Shown one piece after another: positions 18,160 through 26,460 of a stretch of 64,000 bases of DNA (its first letter is position 1; every line of letters starts with the position of its first letter). This DNA comes from Candidatus Protochlamydia phocaeensis (GTDB lineage: Bacteria; Chlamydiota; Chlamydiia; Chlamydiales; Parachlamydiaceae), in the NCBI RefSeq assembly GCF_001545115.1, contig NZ_FCNU01000011.1, forward strand, positions 248,001 to 312,000, read 5' to 3'. Under the pieces are notes generated by a model. The model was given only the letters and a program-made list of their open reading frames with translations. It made no database searches and was not told the DNA's origin. Position numbers and translations under genes: made by a program.

Positions 18160-18206
18160 GGGCTTTTAATACAGTCTCTAAAAGAGTGTATTAAAACCGC
18201 TAAGCG
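18160..18206. repeat. Dispersed repeat (family A fragment) at the CheA stop
   Basis: GGCTTTTAATACAGTCTCTA then AAAGAGTGTATTAAAACCGC. The TAG stop of the CheA-REC gene is formed by the CTTAGCGGTTTTAA edge of this motif. It separates the CheA and REC-PP2C genes, which are 132 bases apart. Confidence 0.55.
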
Positions 18207-21200
18207 ACCGGTTGCCCAATCAAATCATAGACAGCCTCTAGCAAGGTCGCATCATGAAAGCTACTTTTTGTTAAATAATAATCCGCACCGGCTTCAAGGC
18301 CTTTTACGCGATCCTCTTCGCCTTCCTTATAAGAGACGATCAGGACCGGCAAATTTTTCAAATGGGGATCTTTTTTAATGGCTTTCACAAGCTCAATGCC
18401 ATCCATCCTCGGCATATCCACATCCGTAATTACCAAGTCATAGTGACCAATGCGAACTGCGTTCCATCCATCTATTCCATTGACAGCCGTTTCAACCTCA
18501 TAGCCTTGATTTTGCAGAAGGCGGCATTCCACTTCGCGGACTGTCAAAGAATCGTCGACAATTAAAATGCGTTTAAGCTTTGGACGAGAGACGGGTTCGT
18601 TTGCATAGCTAACATTCGCCAGCCTTCCTCCGGATAATAGCAGGTCTATGGAGCGTACAATATCTTCTACATCGATAATCAATACAGGCATGCCGTTTTC
18701 CATCAATGCCCCTGCAATGATATCCGGCGTTTTCCCTAAGCGAGAATCTAATTCTTGAACAACAAGTTCCCTCTCTTCAATTAAGCGATCAACAATCAAT
18801 CCATAGCAATTTTGCAAATCGTTTAAAATGATAATGGGCAGCCTCTTTAATGCAAGCCGCGGTTGATCGAGCTCTAGGACTTGCCAGGCAGAAATAAGGC
18901 CGATATTTTGGCCTTCATAACGAAAATAGGGGCGATTTTCAACGCTTTCGATTTCACCTGGATCAATAAAAATAGCCTTATCAATGCGCGCTAAAGGAAA
19001 AGCATAAATTTCTCCCGATATTTCCACTAAGAGGGCCCGGATAACAGACAGCGTCAAAGGGAGCTGAAGCTGAAAGCTTGTTCCTTTGCCAATAGTAGTG
19101 AAAGTTTTGACAATCCCGCCTACTTCTTGAACTGTGCTCCTTACCACATCTAATCCAATCCCCCGTCCGGAAATCTCTGTAACCTCTTTAGCTGTTGAGA
19201 ATCCGGGCAGAAATAGAAAATCAATGACTTCTGAATCTTCTAAGCGACCAGCCATCTCATCGCTGATAAAATTCTTCTCTACGATCTTTTTTCTCAATTG
19301 TCTAATATCAATTCCTCGTCCATCATCTGTGACAATAATGACCAGTATTCCTCCTCGATGATGCGCCTCTAGTTTGATCACCCCTTCAGGCGGTTTGCCT
19401 GCAGCCAGCCGTTCTTGGGGAGGCTCGATGCCATGATCACACGCATTGCGCAAAAGATGGCTCAAAGGAGATTCCAACCTCTCTAAAATATCGCGATCAA
19501 CCGGCGTGGATTGGCCGATAATCTCTAGCTTTATCTTTTTGCCAAGCTGCCTAGCAAGATCCCGAACCATGCGAGGAAATCCTTCCACGCCATCCCCAAA
19601 AGGCCTCATACGGCTATTTATCACTTCTTGATAAAGACGATCTGACAAGCTGGCATGCCGCCGTATAAAATTATCCAACTCGTCTAACCGATCAGTCAAT
19701 TGATAGCGAATCTCATTAATTTCGTGTTGAATAGTTGTCAAGCTATCTTGAGCTTGATTGCTCAGTTCATTTTCCTTTAGATTCTGCCTGAGTTCATCTA
19801 AATGAGAGGAAAGTTTATTGTATTGCCTTTTCAATTTTTGCAATGAATTTTCAAAAGGGGACAACCAACGAGATTCAACTAAGGACTCTCCGGCCAATCC
19901 CATCAAGCGATTTAAACTTTGCGCATTGACACGCAAAATTCTATTTTGAGAAACCGTTGTAGGAAAAACCTTAATAACTTCTTGCTTTTTGGGCATCTCT
20001 TTAAGCGAAATTTGGGCTGTGGCAGCTATTTTAGCAGGCGCTTCTTTCTCTTTGGCTTGAATAATCTTTTTTTGCGGCTGCATGAGAGGCATTGCAAGGC
20101 TAGACACCTGCTTAATAAGGTTGGCTATGAGAGAATCTTGTTCTTTTAACCATTTATATAATTCGGATAAATTAATCTTAGACAGTCGGGTCAATAAATC
20201 AACCATTTGAAGCAAATAATCAATTCTTTCTACATCTAGCTCGATTTGCTGTTTTTGAATGCCCACAAAACAATCTTCCATTGCATGAGCCATTTGAATA
20301 ATCGCACTCAAAGAAATGACTCGGGCCGCGCCTTTGATCGAATGGGCGGCGCGCATTAGCATCTCCAATAAGGAAGGATCCCTATGGCTTTCCAGTTCGA
20401 GTAATCCCTGATTAAGGGCTTTGCATTGAGTTTCTAGCTCCGTTCGAAATAAGTCAAACATGATCGGATCGATGGACAGCTCCTGTCCCTCTTCCTTTTC
20501 CTTTGCAGGCTTGCTCCCTTCTTGTCCTTCAATAGCCGTTTCGGCTGGAACCTCAACTTTATGTATAGCCTCTTCTTTAATAGGTCTGGGTTCTTCCTTA
20601 ATTTCTACAGTAACTGGTGCAGGTTCAGCAGGAACCGGCCCTGTTTTTTCTTTTTGGCTATCGTCAGCTTGAAGCCTTGCCAATTTTTGGATAATTTCCT
20701 TAAAAATTTCCTTATGCTTCTGAATAAAGCCTTCCAATTTTTCAGGAGAGAGGTGAACCAAACCGGACAAAAGGTCCAGGGTATCGGACAAAACCTCTTG
20801 GCTTTGTTGGTTCCACTGGCCTTTGCCTTCTGTTAAGAAGGATAAATGGCGTTCCCACGCCTCCCCTATTTCAAGGAGAGAAGGGAATTGGATCACTTGG
20901 GCGATATGCTTAATTATACGCACAGTCTTTAGAAGTTCCAGAAGGGCCAAAGAGGAGCGCGGCTCTTCTCCGAGTACAATGATGAGACGGGAAAGCGTCT
21001 CAGTAATTGTTCGAAATTCTTGAAGAGAAATTTCGATTAACGGCTGATCTACCTCCTGCGATTGTCTTTCTTCTCTTAAAAGGGGTTCATTTGAAAACTT
21101 TTCCTTTAGTGCAGCTGCTCGCGAAGAGACTCTTTCATGGGTTTGGGCTGCCGTTCTAAGAGGAGAAGTCCAAGATTCAAAAGAGAAAAGATAATTATAG

Positions 21201-21535
21201 AAAAGGCGCTCCAATTTATCGCTATCGACTTCGGCCATCTGAATTAACTTAGCACTGACGATAGAGAGCATTTCCAAGTGCTCGGCCTTCATGCTCATTC
21301 CTTTTTGCATGGCCTTCAAATATTGGTCTAAGGCTCTCATGAAAGGAATCAAGCTATCAAGAAAAGTCGCTTCTATTAATGAAAGTAAGGCCTGTAAGCC
21401 CTGTATAGCCATTTCTATTGCCTCTGCCACTTGAGCATGATTATGGAAAGGCACTAAAATGTCTCTTAAATGATTTGCCAGGGCTTTCATTTCCCGTTGA
21501 ATTTCTTTAAGCTTAGAATAATCTTCTAGCTTCAC
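18200..21535 (-). CDS. cheA: Hybrid chemosensory kinase CheA with C-terminal receiver (WspE-like)
   Basis: 1111 aa. Residues 1-150 are helical. Residues 173-240 resemble an Hpt domain lacking the histidine (R206 in KTVRIIKH). Residues 296-350 are a Pro/Glu linker. An active Hpt spans about 355-470 with H398 in AAHSIKGAAR. Residues 535-625 are the dimerisation helices. The HATPase has its N box at 693-704 (HLLRNACDHGIE), G1 at 736-743 and G2 at 790-798 (GRGIGLDVV). A CheW-like domain spans about 830-965. The receiver, 988-1107, has acceptor D1038 (VITDVDMPRMDG) and K1090. The arrangement matches WspE/ChpA-type kinases. The start overlaps the CheW stop by one base (TAATG-like coupling). No receptor gene is present in the window. 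Confidence 0.95.
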   Translation of the reverse strand: MKLEDYSKLKEIQREMKALANHLRDILVPFHNHAQVAEAIEMAIQGLQALLSLIEATFLDSLIPFMRALDQYLKAMQKGMSMKAEHLEMLSIVSAKLIQMAEVDSDKLERLFYNYLFSFESWTSPLRTAAQTHERVSSRAAALKEKFSNEPLLREERQSQEVDQPLIEISLQEFRTITETLSRLIIVLGEEPRSSLALLELLKTVRIIKHIAQVIQFPSLLEIGEAWERHLSFLTEGKGQWNQQSQEVLSDTLDLLSGLVHLSPEKLEGFIQKHKEIFKEIIQKLARLQADDSQKEKTGPVPAEPAPVTVEIKEEPRPIKEEAIHKVEVPAETAIEGQEGSKPAKEKEEGQELSIDPIMFDLFRTELETQCKALNQGLLELESHRDPSLLEMLMRAAHSIKGAARVISLSAIIQMAHAMEDCFVGIQKQQIELDVERIDYLLQMVDLLTRLSKINLSELYKWLKEQDSLIANLIKQVSSLAMPLMQPQKKIIQAKEKEAPAKIAATAQISLKEMPKKQEVIKVFPTTVSQNRILRVNAQSLNRLMGLAGESLVESRWLSPFENSLQKLKRQYNKLSSHLDELRQNLKENELSNQAQDSLTTIQHEINEIRYQLTDRLDELDNFIRRHASLSDRLYQEVINSRMRPFGDGVEGFPRMVRDLARQLGKKIKLEIIGQSTPVDRDILERLESPLSHLLRNACDHGIEPPQERLAAGKPPEGVIKLEAHHRGGILVIIVTDDGRGIDIRQLRKKIVEKNFISDEMAGRLEDSEVIDFLFLPGFSTAKEVTEISGRGIGLDVVRSTVQEVGGIVKTFTTIGKGTSFQLQLPLTLSVIRALLVEISGEIYAFPLARIDKAIFIDPGEIESVENRPYFRYEGQNIGLISAWQVLELDQPRLALKRLPIIILNDLQNCYGLIVDRLIEERELVVQELDSRLGKTPDIIAGALMENGMPVLIIDVEDIVRSIDLLLSGGRLANVSYANEPVSRPKLKRILIVDDSLTVREVECRLLQNQGYEVETAVNGIDGWNAVRIGHYDLVITDVDMPRMDGIELVKAIKKDPHLKNLPVLIVSYKEGEEDRVKGLEAGADYYLTKSSFHDATLLEAVYDLIGQPVA

Positions 21536-22146
21536 TATAAGCTCCTCTTTAAACTATAAAACAGTAACTCCTCATCGAGTAATCCAATGCTTTTATTCGC
21601 GATTGTCATAATGCCTTTCAAATAATTATTACTGGATTTTACAATATTGACCGGAACATTCCCAATAGATGATAAATACCAGTTATGAATACCTTCCACT
21701 TCATCTACAGGGACAATCCACACTTCATTATCTTTGGCAAGAGCGATCATTCTATCGCTCTGATAAGAATTGCGCTTTGGCTTAGTAATCGAAATATCTA
21801 TCTCCAGTAGTCTATGCAAAGCCATACAAGGCTGCAGCTCTCCGCCCAGATTAGCCACCCCTAGCAAAATTTTTCCTGTCCGATGCGGAATACGGTGTAT
21901 GGGACGGCTTGGCAATACTTCCTTAAAATAAATGGTATTCAATGCCAACCACTCTTGCCCTAAGCGGAAGACAACAACGGAAATCCTATCCTCTTGCTTT
22001 TTTACGTCCTCTTTTTTCCTTAATAAATCTGTCCATTCATGAATATAGCTTTCTATAGGCTGCCTTTCTAATAATGTGGAAGCAAGGCGGGCTTTATCCG
22101 ATTTGTTAAGGGACAAATTAAGATCGGATCTACTCTCTTGGTTCAT
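21535..22146 (-). CDS. CheW-domain coupling protein (WspD-like)
   Basis: 203 aa. An N-terminal extension of about 60 residues precedes a CheW fold, about 62-200: ISVVVFRLGQEWLALNT, EVLPSRPIHRIPHRTGKIL, GVANLGGELQPCMALHRLL and EVWIVPVDEVEGIHNW. CheW proteins couple receptors to CheA in chemosensory arrays. It sits immediately before cheA and overlaps it by one base, the position of wspD. Divergent from the 148-aa CheW protein of the same operon, so the two probably serve different receptors or array positions. Confidence 0.92.
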   Translation of the reverse strand: MNQESRSDLNLSLNKSDKARLASTLLERQPIESYIHEWTDLLRKKEDVKKQEDRISVVVFRLGQEWLALNTIYFKEVLPSRPIHRIPHRTGKILLGVANLGGELQPCMALHRLLEIDISITKPKRNSYQSDRMIALAKDNEVWIVPVDEVEGIHNWYLSSIGNVPVNIVKSSNNYLKGIMTIANKSIGLLDEELLFYSLKRSL

Positions 22147-22235
22147 TTTACCCCTTGTTAAGCTACGCTGTTTCGTCGATTAGCCAATGAACGTCTATTC
22201 ATTTTTTTCTATAGGAGAAAATAACTTCGCATCAG

Positions 22236-22263
22236 GGCCTTGTCTAATTGATGACGCGCCCTA
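22236..22263. repeat. Short palindromic motif (family B) at the CheR stop
   Basis: CTTGTCTAATTGATGACGCG followed by CCCTAG. It resembles the 11.91-11.98 kb region. The TAG stop of the CheR gene is part of its CCTAGGGCGCGTC edge. Confidence 0.5.
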
Positions 22264-23538
22264 GGTCTTATAAGCTTTCTGAGCTCTTTTACGAAAGCGT
22301 TCGGCTTTAGTCAGGTCGCCTTTTTTCTCATATAATAGAGCCAAGTATATTAATGCTTCATAATGAAGGGGCTTTAAATAGACAGTTTTATGAAAAAATT
22401 TCTCCGCCTCTCCCTCATTCCCCATTGCATGCTGGATTAATCCCAGCAAATAATAGACCTCTGTTTGAGCTCCATAAAGAGCGATATACTTCATGCAAAG
22501 ATCGATAGACGTTTCAAAGCTTCCCTCATCAGCTAATTTTATCGCTTGCGCTAGGAGAGCCGCTTTATCTAATTCTTTTTTTTCTGTGTTTTTTAAATCT
22601 ATTTTATCCTCAGCTTGAAAAGATAGAGGGGATACAAGATTAAATGGTCGCTCCCCTGTCTCCTTGCCTTTAAGCTTTGGTTGATCCTTTAATAAAACGG
22701 TATAATTTCTTTGCTCCTCTAAAGGAAACAGACCTTTTTCCTTCCAATGAAAGGCATTTGCCCTAGTAAAAGAAAGGGGGATAAAACCGGCACGCCGAGC
22801 GATTTGGGTTTCTACCGGTCCAACAAGCAAGATGCCATTTGGAATCAATAGATTTTGAAGAAAATCTAGCGTCCTTTTTTGCGCCTGTTCATCCAAATAA
22901 ATTAATAAATTTCGACAAAAAATAAAGTGATAAGACTGAGGATTAAAAGGCATCCTGCTGCTTAGTATATTGCCCGAGTAGAAATGCACCTGCTCTTTAA
23001 TAAAATTTCGAATGGCATATTGATTATTGATCTTATCGAAGTAGCGATCGCGAAAGCTCAAATCTTTTCCGCGAAAAGAATTTTTTCTATATAGCCCCAT
23101 TTCGGCTTTGGCAAGCGCCTTCTTGCTAATATCCAGAGCATCGACCGAAAAAGCCCTCTTATTGATTCCGTGATCAAAAAGAGCCATCACAATTGAATAA
23201 GGCTCCTCTCCTGTTGAACAAGGAAGACTCATAATTTTGAAAAAAGACCATTCTTTTTCTTTCTCTTTAACAAAATGGACGAGAAAGTCGAAGCCGCTTT
23301 TATCGCGAAAGAACCACGTTTCCGGTACGATAATTAATTCAATTAATTCCTGCAGCTCGTGAGAAGATATTTTCAAGCGTTTATAATACTCTTCATAAGT
23401 AAGCAAGTTGCATAAAGTCATGCGTTCTTTCAACACCCATTCCCATGTGAGTAAATTCAGGGATTGAGGTTTCAAACCCAATTTATTTTCAACAAATTGC
23501 ATAATCTGATTGAGGAAGTCGGCAGAGGCCATGCTCAT
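22261..23538 (-). CDS. CheR-type methyltransferase with C-terminal TPRs (WspC-like)
   Basis: 425 aa. A CheR N-terminal helical domain (about 1-75) precedes the SAM-binding domain (about 80-270). Motifs are PETWFFRDKSGFDFL, MSLPCSTGEEPYSIVMAL (SAM loop), VDALDISKKALAKA and YHFIFCRNLLIYLD. A linker follows, then about two to three TPR units near 355-425 (VYYLLGLIQHAMGNEGEAEK, YEALIYLALLYEKKGDLTKA). CheR enzymes methylate receptor glutamates. Here neither a receptor nor a CheB demethylase is adjacent. The gene starts directly after the CheW stop (TAAATG) with an AAAGGAAA site, as in wspB-wspC. Confidence 0.95.
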   Translation of the reverse strand: MSMASADFLNQIMQFVENKLGLKPQSLNLLTWEWVLKERMTLCNLLTYEEYYKRLKISSHELQELIELIIVPETWFFRDKSGFDFLVHFVKEKEKEWSFFKIMSLPCSTGEEPYSIVMALFDHGINKRAFSVDALDISKKALAKAEMGLYRKNSFRGKDLSFRDRYFDKINNQYAIRNFIKEQVHFYSGNILSSRMPFNPQSYHFIFCRNLLIYLDEQAQKRTLDFLQNLLIPNGILLVGPVETQIARRAGFIPLSFTRANAFHWKEKGLFPLEEQRNYTVLLKDQPKLKGKETGERPFNLVSPLSFQAEDKIDLKNTEKKELDKAALLAQAIKLADEGSFETSIDLCMKYIALYGAQTEVYYLLGLIQHAMGNEGEAEKFFHKTVYLKPLHYEALIYLALLYEKKGDLTKAERFRKRAQKAYKT

Positions 23539-23985
23539 TTATTTTCCTTTCAGGGACAATTCAAGTGTCAGAAATTTAAAAAATTCCATCACATCAACCC
23601 TTTGAATGATTCCCTCTTCATCACTATGGATTCCATCCAAAAAAGAAAGGTTGGGCTGATACATTTTCCCTTCCACGAAATCGGAAGGCTGTAAATCCAC
23701 TATTTCGGTAATTTTTTCGCCTAAAATACCTGCATATTGATCTTGAGATTGCTCTTTCTGAATTAAAATAATACGGGAATGAAAAGCTTTAGACGCAGCG
23801 CGCCGTTCGATGATTTGACAAAAATCCACTATAGGAACCGGATGCTCTTTCCAGTTTAATAGACCAACCAGATAAGGAGCCCCATAAAGAGGCGCTTCCA
23901 AATGAATAGAAGGAATAATTTTCACAATGAATTGATTTTCAATTACGAAACGATTGTTTCCCACATAGAAAAGCAACATGGCCAT
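23539..23985 (-). CDS. CheW-domain coupling protein (WspB-like)
   Basis: 148 aa, a single CheW domain: MLLFYVGNNRFVIENQFIV, PYLVGLLNWKEHPVPIVDF, SRIILIQKEQ and AGILGEKITEIVDL. It is the first gene of the Wsp-like operon; a GGAAAG site precedes the ATG. In wsp operons a methyl-accepting receptor (wspA) would lie upstream, but here the next gene upstream is divergent and encodes a secreted unknown protein. The receptor must therefore be elsewhere or be replaced. Confidence 0.9.
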   Translation of the reverse strand: MAMLLFYVGNNRFVIENQFIVKIIPSIHLEAPLYGAPYLVGLLNWKEHPVPIVDFCQIIERRAASKAFHSRIILIQKEQSQDQYAGILGEKITEIVDLQPSDFVEGKMYQPNLSFLDGIHSDEEGIIQRVDVMEFFKFLTLELSLKGK

Positions 23986-24414
23986 ACAACTTTCCTACTC
24001 ATGATAGAAATTCAACCTCCCACTTGACAGGCAGGCTCTTTATGGACTTTTATATCGAAGTGAATTCAAAAATCCATTTTTAGACAAGGCGAAAGTTCTC
24101 AACAACGAATGTATTAAAACCGCTAATGATTTAGAGTCGAGTTTTCTCCCAGGAAGAACTAATCTCAAATCTATTTTTACATTCCCTCCGCTATACCATA
24201 AAATGGTCTACACTACCATCATTATCGCTTATCCATATCTGAGCCTAAAACCTGTATTTGAAAGTATTTTCTCCCTAGACGCCGACGCGATATAGCAGGC
24301 CATACTCTCCCACTCGCACATGCGATTAATGAGGCAAGTCCACGGCTGCGCTCCCGATTTTTAATGAATTCAAAAAGACGAATCAGCTAAGTTAAAAAAA
24401 AATAAGGAGTCCTT
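23986..24414. other. Divergent promoter region of the Wsp-like operon, containing a repeat
   Basis: 429 bases without a gene. The promoters of the Wsp-like operon (leftward) and of the 375-aa gene (rightward) should lie here. About 24052-24175 is a dispersed repeat, and the later part (GACGCCGACGCGATATAGCA then GGCC) matches the 51.99 kb element. Confidence 0.5.
24052..24175. repeat. Dispersed intergenic repeat (family A copy)
   Basis: Begins TATCGAAGTGAATTCAAAAA (shared with the 54.70 kb hairpin), then GTATTAAAACCGCTAATGAT, TTAGAGTCGAGTTTTCTCCC, AGGAAGAA and ATCTCAAAT. It aligns over about 65 bases with the 60.12 kb copy. Confidence 0.65.
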
Positions 24415-25542
24415 ATGAAGAATATCTTGCAAAGAAGCCTCTATTTTTTCACTTTTGCCCTTTTTGCAACTTTTTCAATCTTCAATCTATTTGCCGAAGA
24501 AAAACTCTTTTGTCCGTTTGATGAAAGAACATGGAAGATTGGATTTGAAGAACTCACATCCGATCAATGGCTCGTTGAAATGATTTTAACCAATGAAGAA
24601 ATTTTAAATTGGAATGAGCTCTTTACTGTACAAAAATTTGAAGGCTTGCCCATTTCAGCCGAAGAATTCGCTAAAATCCTTCACAAGACTTTTAAAGAGC
24701 ATGTGTCTAAGGGCCAAGAACTGCATTTTAAAGAATTTGATTCTTCCCTAAATATTTTTGAAAGCTCCTTTGTCTCTAAGAATAAAAATGCGCTAAAGCA
24801 ACAAGATATCGCCTATGATGAATACAATATTGGACGGCTTCTTAAAGGAGAATCCGGCCTCTATTTCATTCGCTATTCCACGAAAGATGGGCAAACTTTT
24901 GAAAAGAATAAGCAAGCTTGGATAGATCGATTGAAGCAGGCCTATTTAGCAGCTGAGCCTAAAGCAGATCAAGAAGGTCATTGGATAACCTTTTCACAAA
25001 ATGGAATCTATGATGGACAAAAAAAACTTACCTTCCAAGCCATTAATCAAGTCATTGCCAATCAAAAAGCAGGTTTTGCCCTTTCCCTTCCCAGCGAATG
25101 GCTAGTGGACGAGCAAGAAACTGTGGAAACAGGCTTTGATAAAGACTATCCCTATACGATTTCCCTCTTATTCTCTTCCCCCGGCCATCAGATTTATGGA
25201 GGGGTAGCCTACTACATACCTCCGGAAGAAAAAAACCATTTGCCGCCCAAGCCTATAAAAAGATACCTTTCTCTTTATCATCTCCAAGATCCTCAAGTCG
25301 AACTAGTCGATAAAGGGAACATTCAAACGGTATTAGGAGAGAAAGGCTATTATATTCACTTAAAAAATGAAAACGAAACAGGCTGGATTGCCTTCTTTAA
25401 GAAAAATCAACACCTTTATCGCATTGAATTATGGGGAGAGAAACAGCAAGCGGATGCTTTAGTAAAGGACTTTAAGCGCCTTATTGTCAATTTTCAAATT
25501 CTCAATTCACAAGCGGATGAAGATTTAGATTTAGAAGATTAA
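24415..25542 (+). CDS. Secreted protein of unknown function (375 aa)
   Basis: An N-terminal signal peptide is evident: basic start, hydrophobic core FFTFALFATFSIFNLF and a likely cleavage after FAEE near residue 27. The mature part has mixed alpha/beta composition with a mid-protein region KKLTFQAINQVIANQKAGFA and an acidic tail (NSQADEDLDLED). No family or catalytic motif was recognised. A TAAGGAG ribosome-binding site supports the start. It is transcribed divergently from the Wsp-like operon and might supply a periplasmic input, but only its position suggests this. Confidence 0.85.
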   Translation: MKNILQRSLYFFTFALFATFSIFNLFAEEKLFCPFDERTWKIGFEELTSDQWLVEMILTNEEILNWNELFTVQKFEGLPISAEEFAKILHKTFKEHVSKGQELHFKEFDSSLNIFESSFVSKNKNALKQQDIAYDEYNIGRLLKGESGLYFIRYSTKDGQTFEKNKQAWIDRLKQAYLAAEPKADQEGHWITFSQNGIYDGQKKLTFQAINQVIANQKAGFALSLPSEWLVDEQETVETGFDKDYPYTISLLFSSPGHQIYGGVAYYIPPEEKNHLPPKPIKRYLSLYHLQDPQVELVDKGNIQTVLGEKGYYIHLKNENETGWIAFFKKNQHLYRIELWGEKQQADALVKDFKRLIVNFQILNSQADEDLDLED

Positions 25543-25762
25543 GGCATGCATATGATGAGTTTTCCTCTCCCTGTCTTTTTCGCCTTAAGAGGATCCTTCT
25601 TAAAACCACCATCCTTGCTGCCAAACTAAAATTTGATGCCAAAGCTAGTCCAAAAGGCATGGATTAAGTTATTACAAAATCCATGTCCCTGATACCGAAC
25701 CGATGACCCTCCTTAGCTTTTCTTAGCACAGGAAAGCCACTTGCATGCGTACAGATTGCAAA

Positions 25763-25993
25763 CTATTTAACTAAGCGAATAGGAGTTTGTGAGCCCGAGA
25801 AATCGTCTTCCTCTTGATCAATGAATAATTGCGCTCCTTGGATAAGATAGGAGGCGAGCGTAGCATCTCCTTGATAAGTCATTTCAACCTGCATCTGACC
25901 ATCTTCTGAAGGTTCGCCGCAGGTAATTAGCACATAACAAGATGGATTTTTATCTAAAGCCTCTTGAAGATGCTTTCGACGTCTATCGTTCAT
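25763..25993 (-). CDS. Small conserved-looking protein (76 aa)
   Basis: Unknown. A strong AGGAG site sits 5 bases before the ATG. The sequence is hydrophilic with a predicted beta-alpha layout: CYVLITCGEPSEDGQMQVEM, then ATLASYLIQGAQLFIDQEED. The composition and ribosome-binding site support a real gene. It stands alone between long intergenic spacers. Confidence 0.7.
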   Translation of the reverse strand: MNDRRRKHLQEALDKNPSCYVLITCGEPSEDGQMQVEMTYQGDATLASYLIQGAQLFIDQEEDDFSGSQTPIRLVK

Positions 25994-26460
25994 ATAGCTC
26001 CTGACTTAATTTAATCTACTACTCATAACCTACTTATATTTTCTCGAGCAAGAATGGCACTGAAAATATGGGAAAAAAGCAGTTCATTTTAGAGCATCTC
26101 TGACCGGCTAAACGCCTGCTTTAAGATAGAATTTAGACGTTCTTTTCTTGCAAAAGTGTCAAAAACTCGCTTGAATCAAATGCTTATGAATTCATAGATA
26201 CTCACCTAATTGTCACATTAGCGGATAAGATAATTTATTACCAAGGCAAACTTTATTCCCCCGCATTTCTTCTTTATTTGCTTCTAGCTCGCCGCAGGTT
26301 GAATAAGAGGGCATCACCGAATTGCGATATTCATCCTTATTTTCCCTTCCTTTTCGCCATAAAGTAAGATATGCAAAAGGAGCGTTTTTAAATTAAAATT
26401 TAAAAATAATTTGTCAAATCGCCTTTTAATAGATATGATGAATTAAAACCCTTTATTACT
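25994..26460. other. Intergenic region upstream of the arginine catabolic operon
   Basis: 467 AT-rich bases without a gene. It must contain the promoter of the 26.46-36.1 kb operon. The final 70 bases are highly AT-rich (TTAAAATTTAAAAATAATTT). No clear operator-type palindrome, such as an ArgR box, was recognised. Confidence 0.4.

Noticed and set aside
23986-24414. Searched for a methyl-accepting receptor gene at the head of the Wsp-like operon
   Set aside because: No ORF of receptor size or MCP signaling motif is present; the region is non-coding with a repeat.
24415-25542. Considered the secreted 375-aa protein as the sensor of the Wsp-like operon
   Set aside because: Only adjacency supports this; it is divergent, lacks a membrane segment after the signal peptide and has no HAMP or signaling domain.
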